Program-made: the position numbers and the translations under genes
The notes under the pieces: model-generated
The model's input: only the letters and a program-made list of their open reading frames with translations
Told to the model about the DNA's origin: nothing
Databases searched by the model: none
From: Herpetosiphonaceae bacterium
GTDB lineage: Bacteria; Chloroflexota; Chloroflexia; Chloroflexales; Kallotenuaceae
Assembly: GCA_013821605.1 (NCBI GenBank)
Contig: JACDGP010000040.1
Span: 1-42,025, forward strand
DNA: 42,025 nucleotides
Direction: 5' to 3'
Part shown: one piece after another, positions 24,447-32,420 of the stretch
Layout: every line of letters begins with the position of its first letter
How positions within the stretch are numbered: position 1 is the stretch's first letter

Positions 24447-25199
24447 ATGACGACTATCCGCATTGCCCATCTGTATCCCGATCAGATGAATATCTATGGT
24501 GACCGTGGCAATATCTTGACCCTCCAGCAACGTTGTCGCTGGCGTGGCATTGCTGCCGAGGTCGTTGCGGTACAGCCGCGGCAAAGCGTAGATTGGACGT
24601 CATTCGATCTTGCTTTTTTCGGCGGTGGCCAGGATAGTGGACAGGCCCTGATTGCCGAGGATTTTGTCGAGCGCCAGGCGGCCGGCATACGGGAGGCGGC
24701 CGAGGATGGGCTCGTACTGCTGGCGATTTGCGGTGGCTATCAACTGCTAGGTCACTATTTTCTGACGTATACCAATGAACAGCTCCCCGGAATCGGGTTG
24801 TTGGACGTACATACGGTCGGCGGCGATAAGCGTCTGATTGGCAACGTGGTCGTCCGCTGGAACAACGATGGCCACTTGGAAGCAAGCGCGCCGCATGAAT
24901 TGGTTGGCTTCGAAAATCATAGTGGTCGTACCTATCTTGGTCATGGCGTACGGCCATTAGGCCGTGTCGTGCGTGGCTTTGGCAACAACGGCGAAGATGG
25001 CACCGAGGGCGCGGTCTACCGCAACGTCTTTGGCTGTTATATGCACGGCTCACTTTTGCCGAAAAACCCCCATTTTGCCGATCACCTGCTGGCACTGGCC
25101 CTGCAACATCATAGCCAGAACAGGCTCAGCCTCCCCTCGCTTGACGACACGCTCGAACTCACCGCTCACCGGGTGATGGTCGAACGGCTCACCCACTAG
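24447..25199 (+). CDS. gatD: Lipid II isoglutaminyl synthase glutaminase subunit-like (GatD)
   Basis: 250 aa class I glutamine amidotransferase of the CobB/CobQ-like group. The nucleophile is Cys95 in LLAICGGYQLLGHYF and the catalytic His200 lies in VFGCYMHGSLLPKNP. Both positions and the total length agree with GatD, which supplies ammonia to MurT for amidation of D-glutamate in lipid II. The N-terminal IAHLYPDQMNIYGDRGN is typical of GatD. ATG 24447 has GGAG 7 bases upstream. MurT, normally adjacent, is not seen in this window; the next gene is a glycosyltransferase. If MurT is elsewhere in the genome the assignment holds; otherwise a different amidotransfer partner must exist. Confidence 0.83.
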   Translation: MTTIRIAHLYPDQMNIYGDRGNILTLQQRCRWRGIAAEVVAVQPRQSVDWTSFDLAFFGGGQDSGQALIAEDFVERQAAGIREAAEDGLVLLAICGGYQLLGHYFLTYTNEQLPGIGLLDVHTVGGDKRLIGNVVVRWNNDGHLEASAPHELVGFENHSGRTYLGHGVRPLGRVVRGFGNNGEDGTEGAVYRNVFGCYMHGSLLPKNPHFADHLLALALQHHSQNRLSLPSLDDTLELTAHRVMVERLTH

Positions 25200-25230
25200 T
25201 GCCGCACACAGAGCGCTCATAGGTCGGCCT

Positions 25231-26637
25231 ATGTACCGCATTGCCTACTGCTCACCGCTTAATCCGGTGGCCTCGGGTATTTCCGATTATAGTGAAGAGT
25301 TGCTGCCCTACCTGGGACAGTACGTCGAGATCGACCTGTTCGTTGATCGTGGCATGACACCAAGCAATGCCAATCTTCGGCGGGCGCTACCTGTGCTCCC
25401 GCTTGATATGTTGCCGGCGCGCCATGCCCGGCAACCATATGCCGCTGTGATCTACCACATGGGCAACAGCCCGGTCCATAGCGCAATCTATGCGATGCTG
25501 GGACGAGTGCCGGGGGTCGTCGTGCTCCATGACTGGGTGTTGCATCACTTCAAGCTCGGCTACCGGGCGGTACAGCACGATCTCGACGGGTACAAGGCCG
25601 AACTCCACGGGCGCTATGGTGCTGCCGGCCGGCGTGCTGCCGAGCGGATGCTGCGCGGTCAGCTCACCGATGCGGTCTTTGGGATGCCGCTCAATGAAGA
25701 TGTCCTCAACCGGGCACTGGGGCTGATCGGCCATAGCCACTTTCTAGTGGAACGGGCACGCGTGGTACGACCAGAGCTTCCAGTAGCGCTGGTACCGATG
25801 GGCGTGCCGCTGCCACCGGTGATCGAGCCCATAGCAGCGCGGACCATGTTGGGCCTTGGTTCTGGACCTATATGGGCTTCGTTCGGCCATATCAACCCAT
25901 ATAAACGGGTTGAGCCGGCCTTGCAAGCCTTTCGCCAATTACGTACAGTCTTCCCGCAGGCTCAGTATCTGCTGGTCGGCTCGGTTTCGCCCCATTATGA
26001 TCTTGACTCGATCATCAAGCAGCTGGGTCTCACCGATGCTGTTATGGTTACGGGCTATGTGCCGCCGCCAGTTTTTAATAGCTATGTAGCGGCAGCTGAG
26101 CTGTGTCTTAACTTGCGCTATCCCACGGCGGGCGAAACATCGGCCAGCTTATTACGGTTGCTCGCGGCCGGTCGCCCCACCTTAGTGTCGGCGACCGATG
26201 CGTTTCTGGAGCTGCCCGATGCTGTTTGTCCCAAAGTCGATCCTGATCGCTCTGAACAAGCGCTGATCTATCATTATGCACACCTCCTGCACACAACGCC
26301 TGCTTTAGCCGTGGCCCTGGGCGCTAACGCGCGGGCGTTTGTTGCTCGCGAACACACACTGCCCCGCGCTGCACAGGAATATGTACGCTTTCTGGCTCAG
26401 CTCTACGGCTGGGCACTGCCGGAGCCTAGCCGTCCTACACTCTGGGAGGTGTTACCTGAGCCGTTTTATGGTTCAACCACCACTAGTAGCAGGCCGGGAC
26501 CCATGTCGAGTAGCTCTGTCACGCTTGACCCCGCCCTAAGCAGCGTTGCGCAGGCGCTCACCGCGCTAGGAGTCACTACGGATGATGATCTGGCACTGGG
26601 CGACATCGCGGCGATCGTAACAGGGCTGTTAACCTAA
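25231..26637 (+). CDS. Glycosyltransferase, GT4-like (GT-B fold)
   Basis: 468 aa. The N-terminal half begins IAYCSPLNPVASGISDYSEEL, the start seen in GT4 enzymes that bind acceptor in the first Rossmann domain. The C-terminal half carries the donor-binding region, with SFGHINPYKRVEPAL, VMVTGYVPP and RYPTAGETSASLLRLLAAG, whose glutamate matches the ExxxxxxxE donor site. About 55 extra residues at the C-terminus (after WALPEPSRP) are Pro/Ser-rich and unassigned. The substrate is unknown; position next to a peptidoglycan-type amidotransferase suggests a cell-envelope glycan. The gene is 31 bases downstream of gatD. Confidence 0.87.
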   Translation: MYRIAYCSPLNPVASGISDYSEELLPYLGQYVEIDLFVDRGMTPSNANLRRALPVLPLDMLPARHARQPYAAVIYHMGNSPVHSAIYAMLGRVPGVVVLHDWVLHHFKLGYRAVQHDLDGYKAELHGRYGAAGRRAAERMLRGQLTDAVFGMPLNEDVLNRALGLIGHSHFLVERARVVRPELPVALVPMGVPLPPVIEPIAARTMLGLGSGPIWASFGHINPYKRVEPALQAFRQLRTVFPQAQYLLVGSVSPHYDLDSIIKQLGLTDAVMVTGYVPPPVFNSYVAAAELCLNLRYPTAGETSASLLRLLAAGRPTLVSATDAFLELPDAVCPKVDPDRSEQALIYHYAHLLHTTPALAVALGANARAFVAREHTLPRAAQEYVRFLAQLYGWALPEPSRPTLWEVLPEPFYGSTTTSSRPGPMSSSSVTLDPALSSVAQALTALGVTTDDDLALGDIAAIVTGLLT

Positions 26638-26661
26638 TCCGCCACCAGACTGATAATTCGG

Positions 26662-26670
26662 TGATACAAT
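26662..26670 (+). promoter_or_regulatory. Extended -10 promoter candidate for the secreted DPBB protein
   Basis: TGA-TACAAT lies 64 bases before the ATG at 26735. Together with the 97-base gap it suggests a new transcription start inside the long plus-strand run of genes. Confidence 0.4.
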
Positions 26671-26734
26671 GTGCTTTCTGTCGTGCCCGCCCATGGGTTG
26701 CAGGCACGCATTCGTTGATACCAGGAGGTAGCGT

Positions 26735-28240
26735 ATGCCCATGTGGGCAAAACGCAGCATTGGATTGCTGCTGATCTGGGCTGCGGTTGGTGTTATTCCA
26801 TCGCTAGCCCGCTCCCAAGATGCAATCCCAGAGACTGTCACCCTCACTGCAGACCTCGGCATCAAGCACCTTGCCAACGGCGCCGTGACCCTCGCTTCTT
26901 CCACTCCTCTTCCTCCTCGGCCATATACCATTTACACGCGCTATGGTCTTGCCGATAGTACTGTCATGTCCTCGGATACACCCATTACTGGCGTTGATGT
27001 TACTTGGACCAGCACGGTTCCGAGCGGTAGTGAGCTCATTGTCATGGTCCGTGGTCGTATGACAAATGGTCACTGGGGTACGTGGAATGATGACGTGGTC
27101 GCGGGGACGCCCATTGCTTTCGATATGCCGGTACAAGCCGTGCAAGCCCGAGCGATTCTGCTTGGCTCGTCGACTGCTGCTCCAGTGATCCGCAATCTTC
27201 ATCTACAGCCCACTACGGCCGGTTTAACAGCGATGAGCGTGTATCACAAAGCGGCGCAGGTTGCTCCAACTTACCGCCTGCGGGTCACGCGCGAAGGGCT
27301 CGTCGGCAGCCACACGGCCAATGGACACCGTATCCGGCCGAATGATGTTTATGTCTCACTGCCATCCTGGAGCTCACTATCAAGTCTGGGTGGCCATGAA
27401 TATGAGGTCCGGCTATCGGCGAATGGCAAGAGTATCGTCGCGCCGGTATGGGATGTGGGGCCATGGAACCATCATGATAACTTCTGGGATACCAAGCGTA
27501 AAACGTATTCCGACCTACCCGCAGGCTGGCCGGAAGATCACGCTGCCTATTACGAACACTATAATGGTCGCATGGCAGAAGAAGGCTGGGTTCGCTTTCC
27601 GACGGCGGTCGATATCGGCGACGGTGCCTATTGGGCGTTGGGTCTGGATGGCGAGCAGGCTGTCGTTAATGTGAGCTTTTTATGGCTAGGCGACGATCCA
27701 GGCCGCAATGCCAAACCATTGAACCGTGACCCGGCCCACCGCCCCACGCGTGCAGTTGCGACGGCAGAGGTATCCGCACCCGAGATTACACCGAGCGAAC
27801 AAGCTGCTAAGCCTCTTGAGCAGGTGGAAGTAGCAGCCGTTGCGGGTCCACAATTCGATGCCAATACCAGTGCTTGGCATACAGAAACCTGTCGTGATGC
27901 GGCACCCGCACGTTGGCTAGCAGGTTATCCATTGAGCGTGCGGTCGGCCTTATGGCGACCACAACTCGCAGGTGGCATGTACGATGTACTGGTGCATGTA
28001 CCATTGTGTGCCGGCTTACGACCGACGACGCAGGCAGCCAGTTACCTCGTTCATATTGCTGATGGCACCGAGCAAAGCGTGACGATCAATCAAGCAACCG
28101 CGCCCGACCAATGGGTTTCGCTCGGTCGCTTTCCGTTCGCAGCGGGCAGCGCTGACTTTGTTAAATTGACGGCGACGGCATCCCAAGCTGGGTATGCCGT
28201 CTGGTTCGACCGCATACGCTGGCAGCAGGTTGCAAACTGA
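26735..28240 (+). CDS. Secreted protein with DPBB-like and golvesin-like domains
   Basis: 501 aa. A signal peptide is evident (GLLLIWAAVGVIPSLARSQ). Residues about 30-155 form a beta-rich region of unknown type. About 165-315 resembles a double-psi beta-barrel (RlpA/expansin-like), with VAPVWDVGPWNHHDNFWD as the core motif. A Pro/Ala/Glu-rich linker follows, and the last 130 residues resemble the golvesin/Xly C-terminal carbohydrate-binding module (GGMYDVLVHVPLC and AGYAVWFDRIRW). Together these suggest a cell-wall- or polysaccharide-interacting exoprotein. The ATG has AGGAGG 6 bases upstream. Domain calls rest on motif resemblance and are moderately sure. Confidence 0.7.
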   Translation: MPMWAKRSIGLLLIWAAVGVIPSLARSQDAIPETVTLTADLGIKHLANGAVTLASSTPLPPRPYTIYTRYGLADSTVMSSDTPITGVDVTWTSTVPSGSELIVMVRGRMTNGHWGTWNDDVVAGTPIAFDMPVQAVQARAILLGSSTAAPVIRNLHLQPTTAGLTAMSVYHKAAQVAPTYRLRVTREGLVGSHTANGHRIRPNDVYVSLPSWSSLSSLGGHEYEVRLSANGKSIVAPVWDVGPWNHHDNFWDTKRKTYSDLPAGWPEDHAAYYEHYNGRMAEEGWVRFPTAVDIGDGAYWALGLDGEQAVVNVSFLWLGDDPGRNAKPLNRDPAHRPTRAVATAEVSAPEITPSEQAAKPLEQVEVAAVAGPQFDANTSAWHTETCRDAAPARWLAGYPLSVRSALWRPQLAGGMYDVLVHVPLCAGLRPTTQAASYLVHIADGTEQSVTINQATAPDQWVSLGRFPFAAGSADFVKLTATASQAGYAVWFDRIRWQQVAN

Positions 28241-28256
28241 GGAGAGCGTAGGGCAG

Positions 28257-29102
28257 GTGAGGAGCGAAGCTCAGCCTCTAGCTGCTCCTGCCAGGCTGCT
28301 CCAGCATAGCGGCACATTGTTGCTGGTTGTCGTCTCACTGATCGGTCTGGCTGCCTTTGGGTATCCTTTTCTCCTCAGCCGGGTACCACAACATGATCCG
28401 TTGGGCGCGCATGCGGCTGACGCACCGTTGATCGTCGGCTTGCTGGTGCCGCTGCTGCTTTTGCTGGTACTCGCCGAACTTGGTACACGACAGGCGAGTG
28501 CCAAGCTCATCGCCTTGCTCGGCGTGCTCACGGCGATGAATGCCGTGCTGCGGCTCCCGACCGGCCTTGGCGACTCACCTACGGTCTTTTTTCTGCCAAT
28601 TTTGCTCGGCTATGCCTACGGTGCCCAGTTTGGCTTCCTGGTAGGTGCGTTGAGCATCTTTGTGTCCGCATTTCTGATCCCGGCCGGCTTCGGGCCCTGG
28701 TTGCCCTTCCAGATGTTCGCGTTAGGCTGGTTGGGGATGGGCGCAGCGGCGTTGCGGCCCGTCCAGCGTCTGGGCCACTGGCCGGAGCGGATCATCCTCA
28801 CGCTGTATGGCTATGTCGGCTGCTTGCTCTTCGGTGTGTTGATCAACCTCTACTTCTGGCCGTTAACTGCTTCTGGTTCCGCGCTAGACTGGCAGCCGGG
28901 GTTAGGTTTGGTCGAAACTGTGGCTCGTTACCGGCTCTTCTATCTGGCTACGTCGCTCGCCTGGGATACGCTGCGGGGGTTGTTTACCGCTGGCTTAATC
29001 CTCGTGCTCGGTGCTCCGATCCTCCTAACGCTGCGCCGCTTTGGCGCACGCTGGAGCTGGCAGCCGATTGTCGCGATTGACAATGGTGCGCAGCCCAGCT
29101 AG
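28257..29102 (+). CDS. Multi-spanning membrane protein, ECF transporter S-component-like
   Basis: About 281 aa with six or so hydrophobic segments (for example TLLLVVVSLIGLAAFGYPFL, LIVGLLVPLLLLLVLAEL, FFLPILLGYAYGAQFGFLVG). The central part, GALSIFVSAFLIPAGFGPW followed by FQMFALGWLGMGAAAL, resembles the substrate-binding S subunits of energy-coupling-factor vitamin transporters. No ATPase or EcfT gene is adjacent, so it would depend on shared modules elsewhere. GTG 28257 is the likely start. An in-frame ATG at 28194 would overlap the previous gene by 47 bases and has no ribosome site. The substrate is unknown. Confidence 0.6.
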   Translation: MRSEAQPLAAPARLLQHSGTLLLVVVSLIGLAAFGYPFLLSRVPQHDPLGAHAADAPLIVGLLVPLLLLLVLAELGTRQASAKLIALLGVLTAMNAVLRLPTGLGDSPTVFFLPILLGYAYGAQFGFLVGALSIFVSAFLIPAGFGPWLPFQMFALGWLGMGAAALRPVQRLGHWPERIILTLYGYVGCLLFGVLINLYFWPLTASGSALDWQPGLGLVETVARYRLFYLATSLAWDTLRGLFTAGLILVLGAPILLTLRRFGARWSWQPIVAIDNGAQPS

Positions 29103-29143
29103 CATATGCTTATAGGACATATTCGCGATGGGGCAGATTATTT

Positions 29144-30010
29144 ATGTTGCTAGTCACGTATGAAGCCGCTGGCCAACAACGGCCTGGTGCAGTTGTGGAT
29201 CATGAAGTTGTGGATCTCGGTGGGGTTGCACATGATATGCTGGCGCTGATCGATCTGGGATCCGCTGGACTGGAACAAGCGCAGGCGGCGGTCCAAGCGC
29301 GGGCCAAGGTGCTGCCGCTGGCGGATGTCGTGCTCCAGGCACCGATTCCCCGACCACGTCAAAACATTGTATGCCTGGGTATGAACTATGCCGAACATGC
29401 CTACGAGTCGAATCGCTCCAAGGGCTTGCCACCCTCGCTGCCGCCACATCCGGTCTTCTTCACCAAGGCTACGACCACGGTCAACCGACCGGATGGCATC
29501 ATCCCACTTAACCACGGTTTGACCTCACAATTGGATTGGGAAGTGGAGCTAGCCTTCGTGATTGGGCGCACCGGCAAGGATATTCCCAAAGCCGAGGCCT
29601 TGAGCTACATTTTTGGCTATACGATCATTAACGACATATCGGCCCGCGATCTACAAAGCCAACATCAGCAGTTCTTCAAAGGTAAAAGTCTTGATGGCTC
29701 ATGCCCAATGGGACCGTGGATTGTGACCGCCGATGAGTTGCCGAATGCCAGCGACCTCGCTCTCAAGCTGCGGGTTAATGGCACCCTCATGCAAGATAGC
29801 CGCAGCAGCGATTTGATCTTCGATATTCCAACCTGTTTGGCAACCTTGTCACAGGGCCAGACGGTCCAGGCGGGCGACATCGTGTCGACCGGTACACCCA
29901 GTGGCGTGGGCATGGCTCATACGCCCCCAATATCGCTCCAAGCCGGTGATGTCGTTGAAGCCGAGATCGAACGGATCGGTGTGCTGCGGAATACAGTTGG
30001 GCAGCCGTGA
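29144..30010 (+). CDS. Fumarylacetoacetate hydrolase-family protein
   Basis: 288 aa. The FAH fold is recognisable from CLGMNYAEHAYES (His85), DWEVELAFVIG (metal ligands Glu133 and Glu135) and INDISARDLQ (Asp164), followed by GTPSGVGMAHTPP and LQAGDVVEAEIERIG. Members hydrolyse or decarboxylate acylpyruvates, oxaloacetate or 2-oxo-hept-3-ene-dioates with magnesium. The short N-terminal domain (1-70) is of the usual two-domain type. The substrate is not determinable. It overlaps yraN by 4 bases (GTGA). Confidence 0.9.
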   Translation: MLLVTYEAAGQQRPGAVVDHEVVDLGGVAHDMLALIDLGSAGLEQAQAAVQARAKVLPLADVVLQAPIPRPRQNIVCLGMNYAEHAYESNRSKGLPPSLPPHPVFFTKATTTVNRPDGIIPLNHGLTSQLDWEVELAFVIGRTGKDIPKAEALSYIFGYTIINDISARDLQSQHQQFFKGKSLDGSCPMGPWIVTADELPNASDLALKLRVNGTLMQDSRSSDLIFDIPTCLATLSQGQTVQAGDIVSTGTPSGVGMAHTPPISLQAGDVVEAEIERIGVLRNTVGQP

Positions 30011-30393
30011 AGGATGGCCGGCGGGCGACAGGGGCAGCGGGTGAGCAGGCCGCTGTGATCTTTCTCGAAGCGCGGGGCTATGGCATCCTCGCCCGTAACT
30101 GGCGCTGCGCCCGAGGAGAGTTGGATATCATTGCCCAGGATGGACGTGAGCTCGTCTTTATCGAAGTGCGGACCAAACGTGGCACAGCGTATGGCAGTGC
30201 CGAAGAGTCGATTACCGCAGTTAAGCGTAGGCGTTTGGTGAGGCTCGCGGGACTATATCTTGATCAATTACGTGAGGCTGGCACGCCATGGCAAGGACCG
30301 TGGCGCATTGATGTAGTCGGGGTCCAGATCGATGGCCGCGGGCAGATGGCGATCAATCATCTGCCGCATGCCCTGGAAGGAGCGTATTCATGA
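30007..30393 (+). CDS. UPF0102/YraN-family protein
   Basis: 128 aa, endonuclease-like fold of the YraN family. The conserved GEQAAVIFLEARGYGILARNWR start is typical, as is the PD-(D/E)xK-like core GELDIIAQDGRELVFIEVRTK (Asp40, Glu53, Lys57). In many bacteria the gene sits near rnhB or DNA-processing genes; its cellular role is not settled. The start is GTG, overlapping the preceding stop. It ends with a 4-base overlap into ridA. Confidence 0.93.
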   Translation: MKDGRRATGAAGEQAAVIFLEARGYGILARNWRCARGELDIIAQDGRELVFIEVRTKRGTAYGSAEESITAVKRRRLVRLAGLYLDQLREAGTPWQGPWRIDVVGVQIDGRGQMAINHLPHALEGAYS

Positions 30394-30782
30394 CGATGAA
30401 GTCGGCGGTTACGACCAATCAAGCCCCGGCTGCCATTGGGCCATATTCGCAAGGCATTAAAGCCAATGGACTGGTATGGGTTTCGGGCCAAATCCCGGTC
30501 GATCCTCAATCTGGGCAACTAGTGGCCGGTGGGATCGAAGAACAAACCCGGCGAGTGTTAGACAACGTGCGGGCCGTGCTCGAGGCGGCTGGCTCAAGCC
30601 TGGAACAGGTCGTGAAAACGACGATCTTTCTCAAAGATATGAACGATTTCCAAACGGTCAACGGTATCTATGCCCAGTATTTTGCCGGTGGTACGTTGCC
30701 GGCCCGGGCAACCGTCGAAGTTGCCCGGCTGCCGCGTGATTGCCGGGTCGAGATCGAGGCCGTGGCCCTGGTGAACGCGTAG
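30390..30782 (+). CDS. ridA: Reactive intermediate/imine deaminase RidA
   Basis: 130 aa, normal length for the YjgF/YER057c/UK114 family. It hydrolyses reactive enamine/imine intermediates released by PLP enzymes such as threonine dehydratase. Blocks: APAAIGPYSQGIKANGLVWV, SGQIPVDPQSG and GTLPARATVEVARLP with the substrate-binding arginine, followed by VEIEAVALV. The ATG overlaps the yraN stop (ATGA) and has AAGGAG at 8 bases within the yraN coding region. Confidence 0.96.
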   Translation: MTMKSAVTTNQAPAAIGPYSQGIKANGLVWVSGQIPVDPQSGQLVAGGIEEQTRRVLDNVRAVLEAAGSSLEQVVKTTIFLKDMNDFQTVNGIYAQYFAGGTLPARATVEVARLPRDCRVEIEAVALVNA

Positions 30783-30794
30783 CAGCAGGGCGAC

Positions 30795-31601
30795 ATGCAG
30801 CTGTGGCGTCTGCTCGCCTTTGGTGCGACGCTCGTCGGCGTGGTCTTAGGGGCCGCGTGGTGGAACGGACGTAGCGACGGGCGGACGCATCTGATCGTTC
30901 CGGCCGTGAGCGGCGATGTCGCGCTGTTGCGAACGGCGGATGGTCACACTTTGTTGTTAGACGGGGGCGCAGACGCCGCTGCCACGACCAGTTGGCTGGG
31001 CCACGAGCTGCCCTTTTATCAGCGGCGCTTCGATCTGGTTGTGCTCACGCGCGCCGATGATCAAACACTGCCGGGTCAACTGGCTGCTCTGCGGCGCTAT
31101 AGCGCTGGCCTGATCATCTACGTGCCTCCTACCCAGTCAACTCCCCCCTTTGAAGCTTGGCGTACCATAGCCGCAACTCAAGGTCGCCTGGGGCAGCTTC
31201 ACCCCGGTTTGCAGCTTCAGTTAGGCAGCACCAGTATCACTGTGCTTACAGTGCAAGATGGCCATGCCGCACTCCGTATCCAGGTCGGGCAAACCAACAT
31301 CTACGCGCTCGAAAGCATGGATGAGGTTGGACTGGAGCAGATCACGGCTCAGCTAGGTCATCCAGCCGATATCGTATTAATGGGCTGGCAGGTACGCCCG
31401 CCGGCCCTGCTGGTGCAACATGTGCAACCAGGTGCCGTGATCTACATGCCCGGCGGACATACCACATTACATCAGAGCTTTGCCGGCCGTTGGGATGAAA
31501 GAATGCCACTTAATCGCCTATTTGATCCTGCCATTCACGGCCGGATTGACTGGAGTACCGATGGCCGCCAGGGACACGTTGAAGTTGAACAACGCCCATA
31601 A
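30795..31601 (+). CDS. ComEC C-terminal-like beta-lactamase-fold protein lacking metal ligands
   Basis: 268 aa. One N-terminal membrane helix (about 5-23) is followed by a domain that aligns by eye with the metallo-beta-lactamase domain of the DNA-uptake protein ComEC: VSGDVALLRTADGHTLLLDGGAD and the LVVLT strand with PGQLAALRRY. The metal-binding H-x-H-x-D-H that should follow LVVLT reads RADDQT (86-91), and other ligand histidines are not evident. It is therefore probably catalytically dead or a binding protein. Later segments (ADIVLMGW, GAVIYMPGGHTTLHQSF) keep the fold. It sits between ridA and the toroid protein with gaps of 12 bases. Confidence 0.6.
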   Translation: MQLWRLLAFGATLVGVVLGAAWWNGRSDGRTHLIVPAVSGDVALLRTADGHTLLLDGGADAAATTSWLGHELPFYQRRFDLVVLTRADDQTLPGQLAALRRYSAGLIIYVPPTQSTPPFEAWRTIAATQGRLGQLHPGLQLQLGSTSITVLTVQDGHAALRIQVGQTNIYALESMDEVGLEQITAQLGHPADIVLMGWQVRPPALLVQHVQPGAVIYMPGGHTTLHQSFAGRWDERMPLNRLFDPAIHGRIDWSTDGRQGHVEVEQRP

Positions 31602-31613
31602 AGGATCAAAAAT

Positions 31614-32420
31614 ATGAACCTTGCGGCAGCTTGTGCATTTGTCGAGCGGGAAGGCACGCCGCTGGAGCGCGCCCGCCTCCACGCGCTTCTTTCACGACGC
31701 GCGGCACCTGCGGTCCCAGAGGAACTGGCAGCGGCCACGCATGCCGATGGTGGCTGGGCGTTGGACTGGGAGCCGGATCGTCCGTCCTCATTGCATGCGA
31801 CGGTACACGCGTTGGACGCCCTAGCCGATTTGGGGTTGCTTGAGACGCCGGCGGCGCAAGCTGGGCTGGATTTCATGTCCATGCATCAGAGCAGGCGCGG
31901 CATCTGGCGCGAGGCCGGTGAGTTAGCGACGTGGGAGCTACCGCTCTGGATGGACTCTACCAATCCGGCTGCCGATGTGTACACCACCGCACTTTGCGCC
32001 GGAGCTCTCGCGCAATACGGTGGCAACGAGCTGGTCGTCGACCGGGGTGTGAACTGGTTGCAAACGCAGCAGGGTCGTGCTGGATTATTGCCCGGCTGGA
32101 AGCTGCATAGCTCCTGGCTGGCCTTACCGGCCTTTGTCCAGGTGCTTGATGTCCAGACGCGTTCGACGCGCCGCTTGGTCGGTGGGCTGGGCGAAGCACT
32201 CGGCGCGGATTGGACCGGTGATATGCTCACAGGCTGTTTGTCTGCCTGCCTAGCGGCCGGCTATACGCTTCATACCACTTTGGTAGCACGCGCCTGGGAT
32301 CTCCTGCGTGCACAACAGGGTTCCGATGGCGGCTGGTCGGTGGCCGAGGACGAACGCCCGGCGGTGGCCTTGCAAGCGGTGGCGGTGGCTCTCCAAATCG
32401 AACTGGGACACGGGCGATGA
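31614..32420 (+). CDS. Alpha/alpha-toroid protein (prenyltransferase/squalene oxidase repeat-like)
   Basis: 268 aa, soluble, no signal peptide. Repeated helical hairpins carry QW-like motifs: HADGGWALDW (43-52), then WLQTQQGRAGLLPGW and LLRAQQGSDGGWSV. These resemble the terpenoid-cyclase/prenyltransferase alpha-alpha toroid. The cyclase DxDD motif is not seen, and the length is less than half that of a cyclase, so it is not a full squalene-hopene cyclase. Its function is unknown. AAAGGAT lies 6 bases before the ATG, and the gene overlaps panC by 4 bases. Confidence 0.75.
   Translation: MNLAAACAFVEREGTPLERARLHALLSRRAAPAVPEELAAATHADGGWALDWEPDRPSSLHATVHALDALADLGLLETPAAQAGLDFMSMHQSRRGIWREAGELATWELPLWMDSTNPAADVYTTALCAGALAQYGGNELVVDRGVNWLQTQQGRAGLLPGWKLHSSWLALPAFVQVLDVQTRSTRRLVGGLGEALGADWTGDMLTGCLSACLAAGYTLHTTLVARAWDLLRAQQGSDGGWSVAEDERPAVALQAVAVALQIELGHGR

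Noticed and set aside
24440-24448. TGATACAAT as a promoter of gatD
   Set aside because: The element overlaps the gatD start codon itself and could not make a transcript with that start; the GGAG upstream shows that gatD is translated from a longer mRNA.
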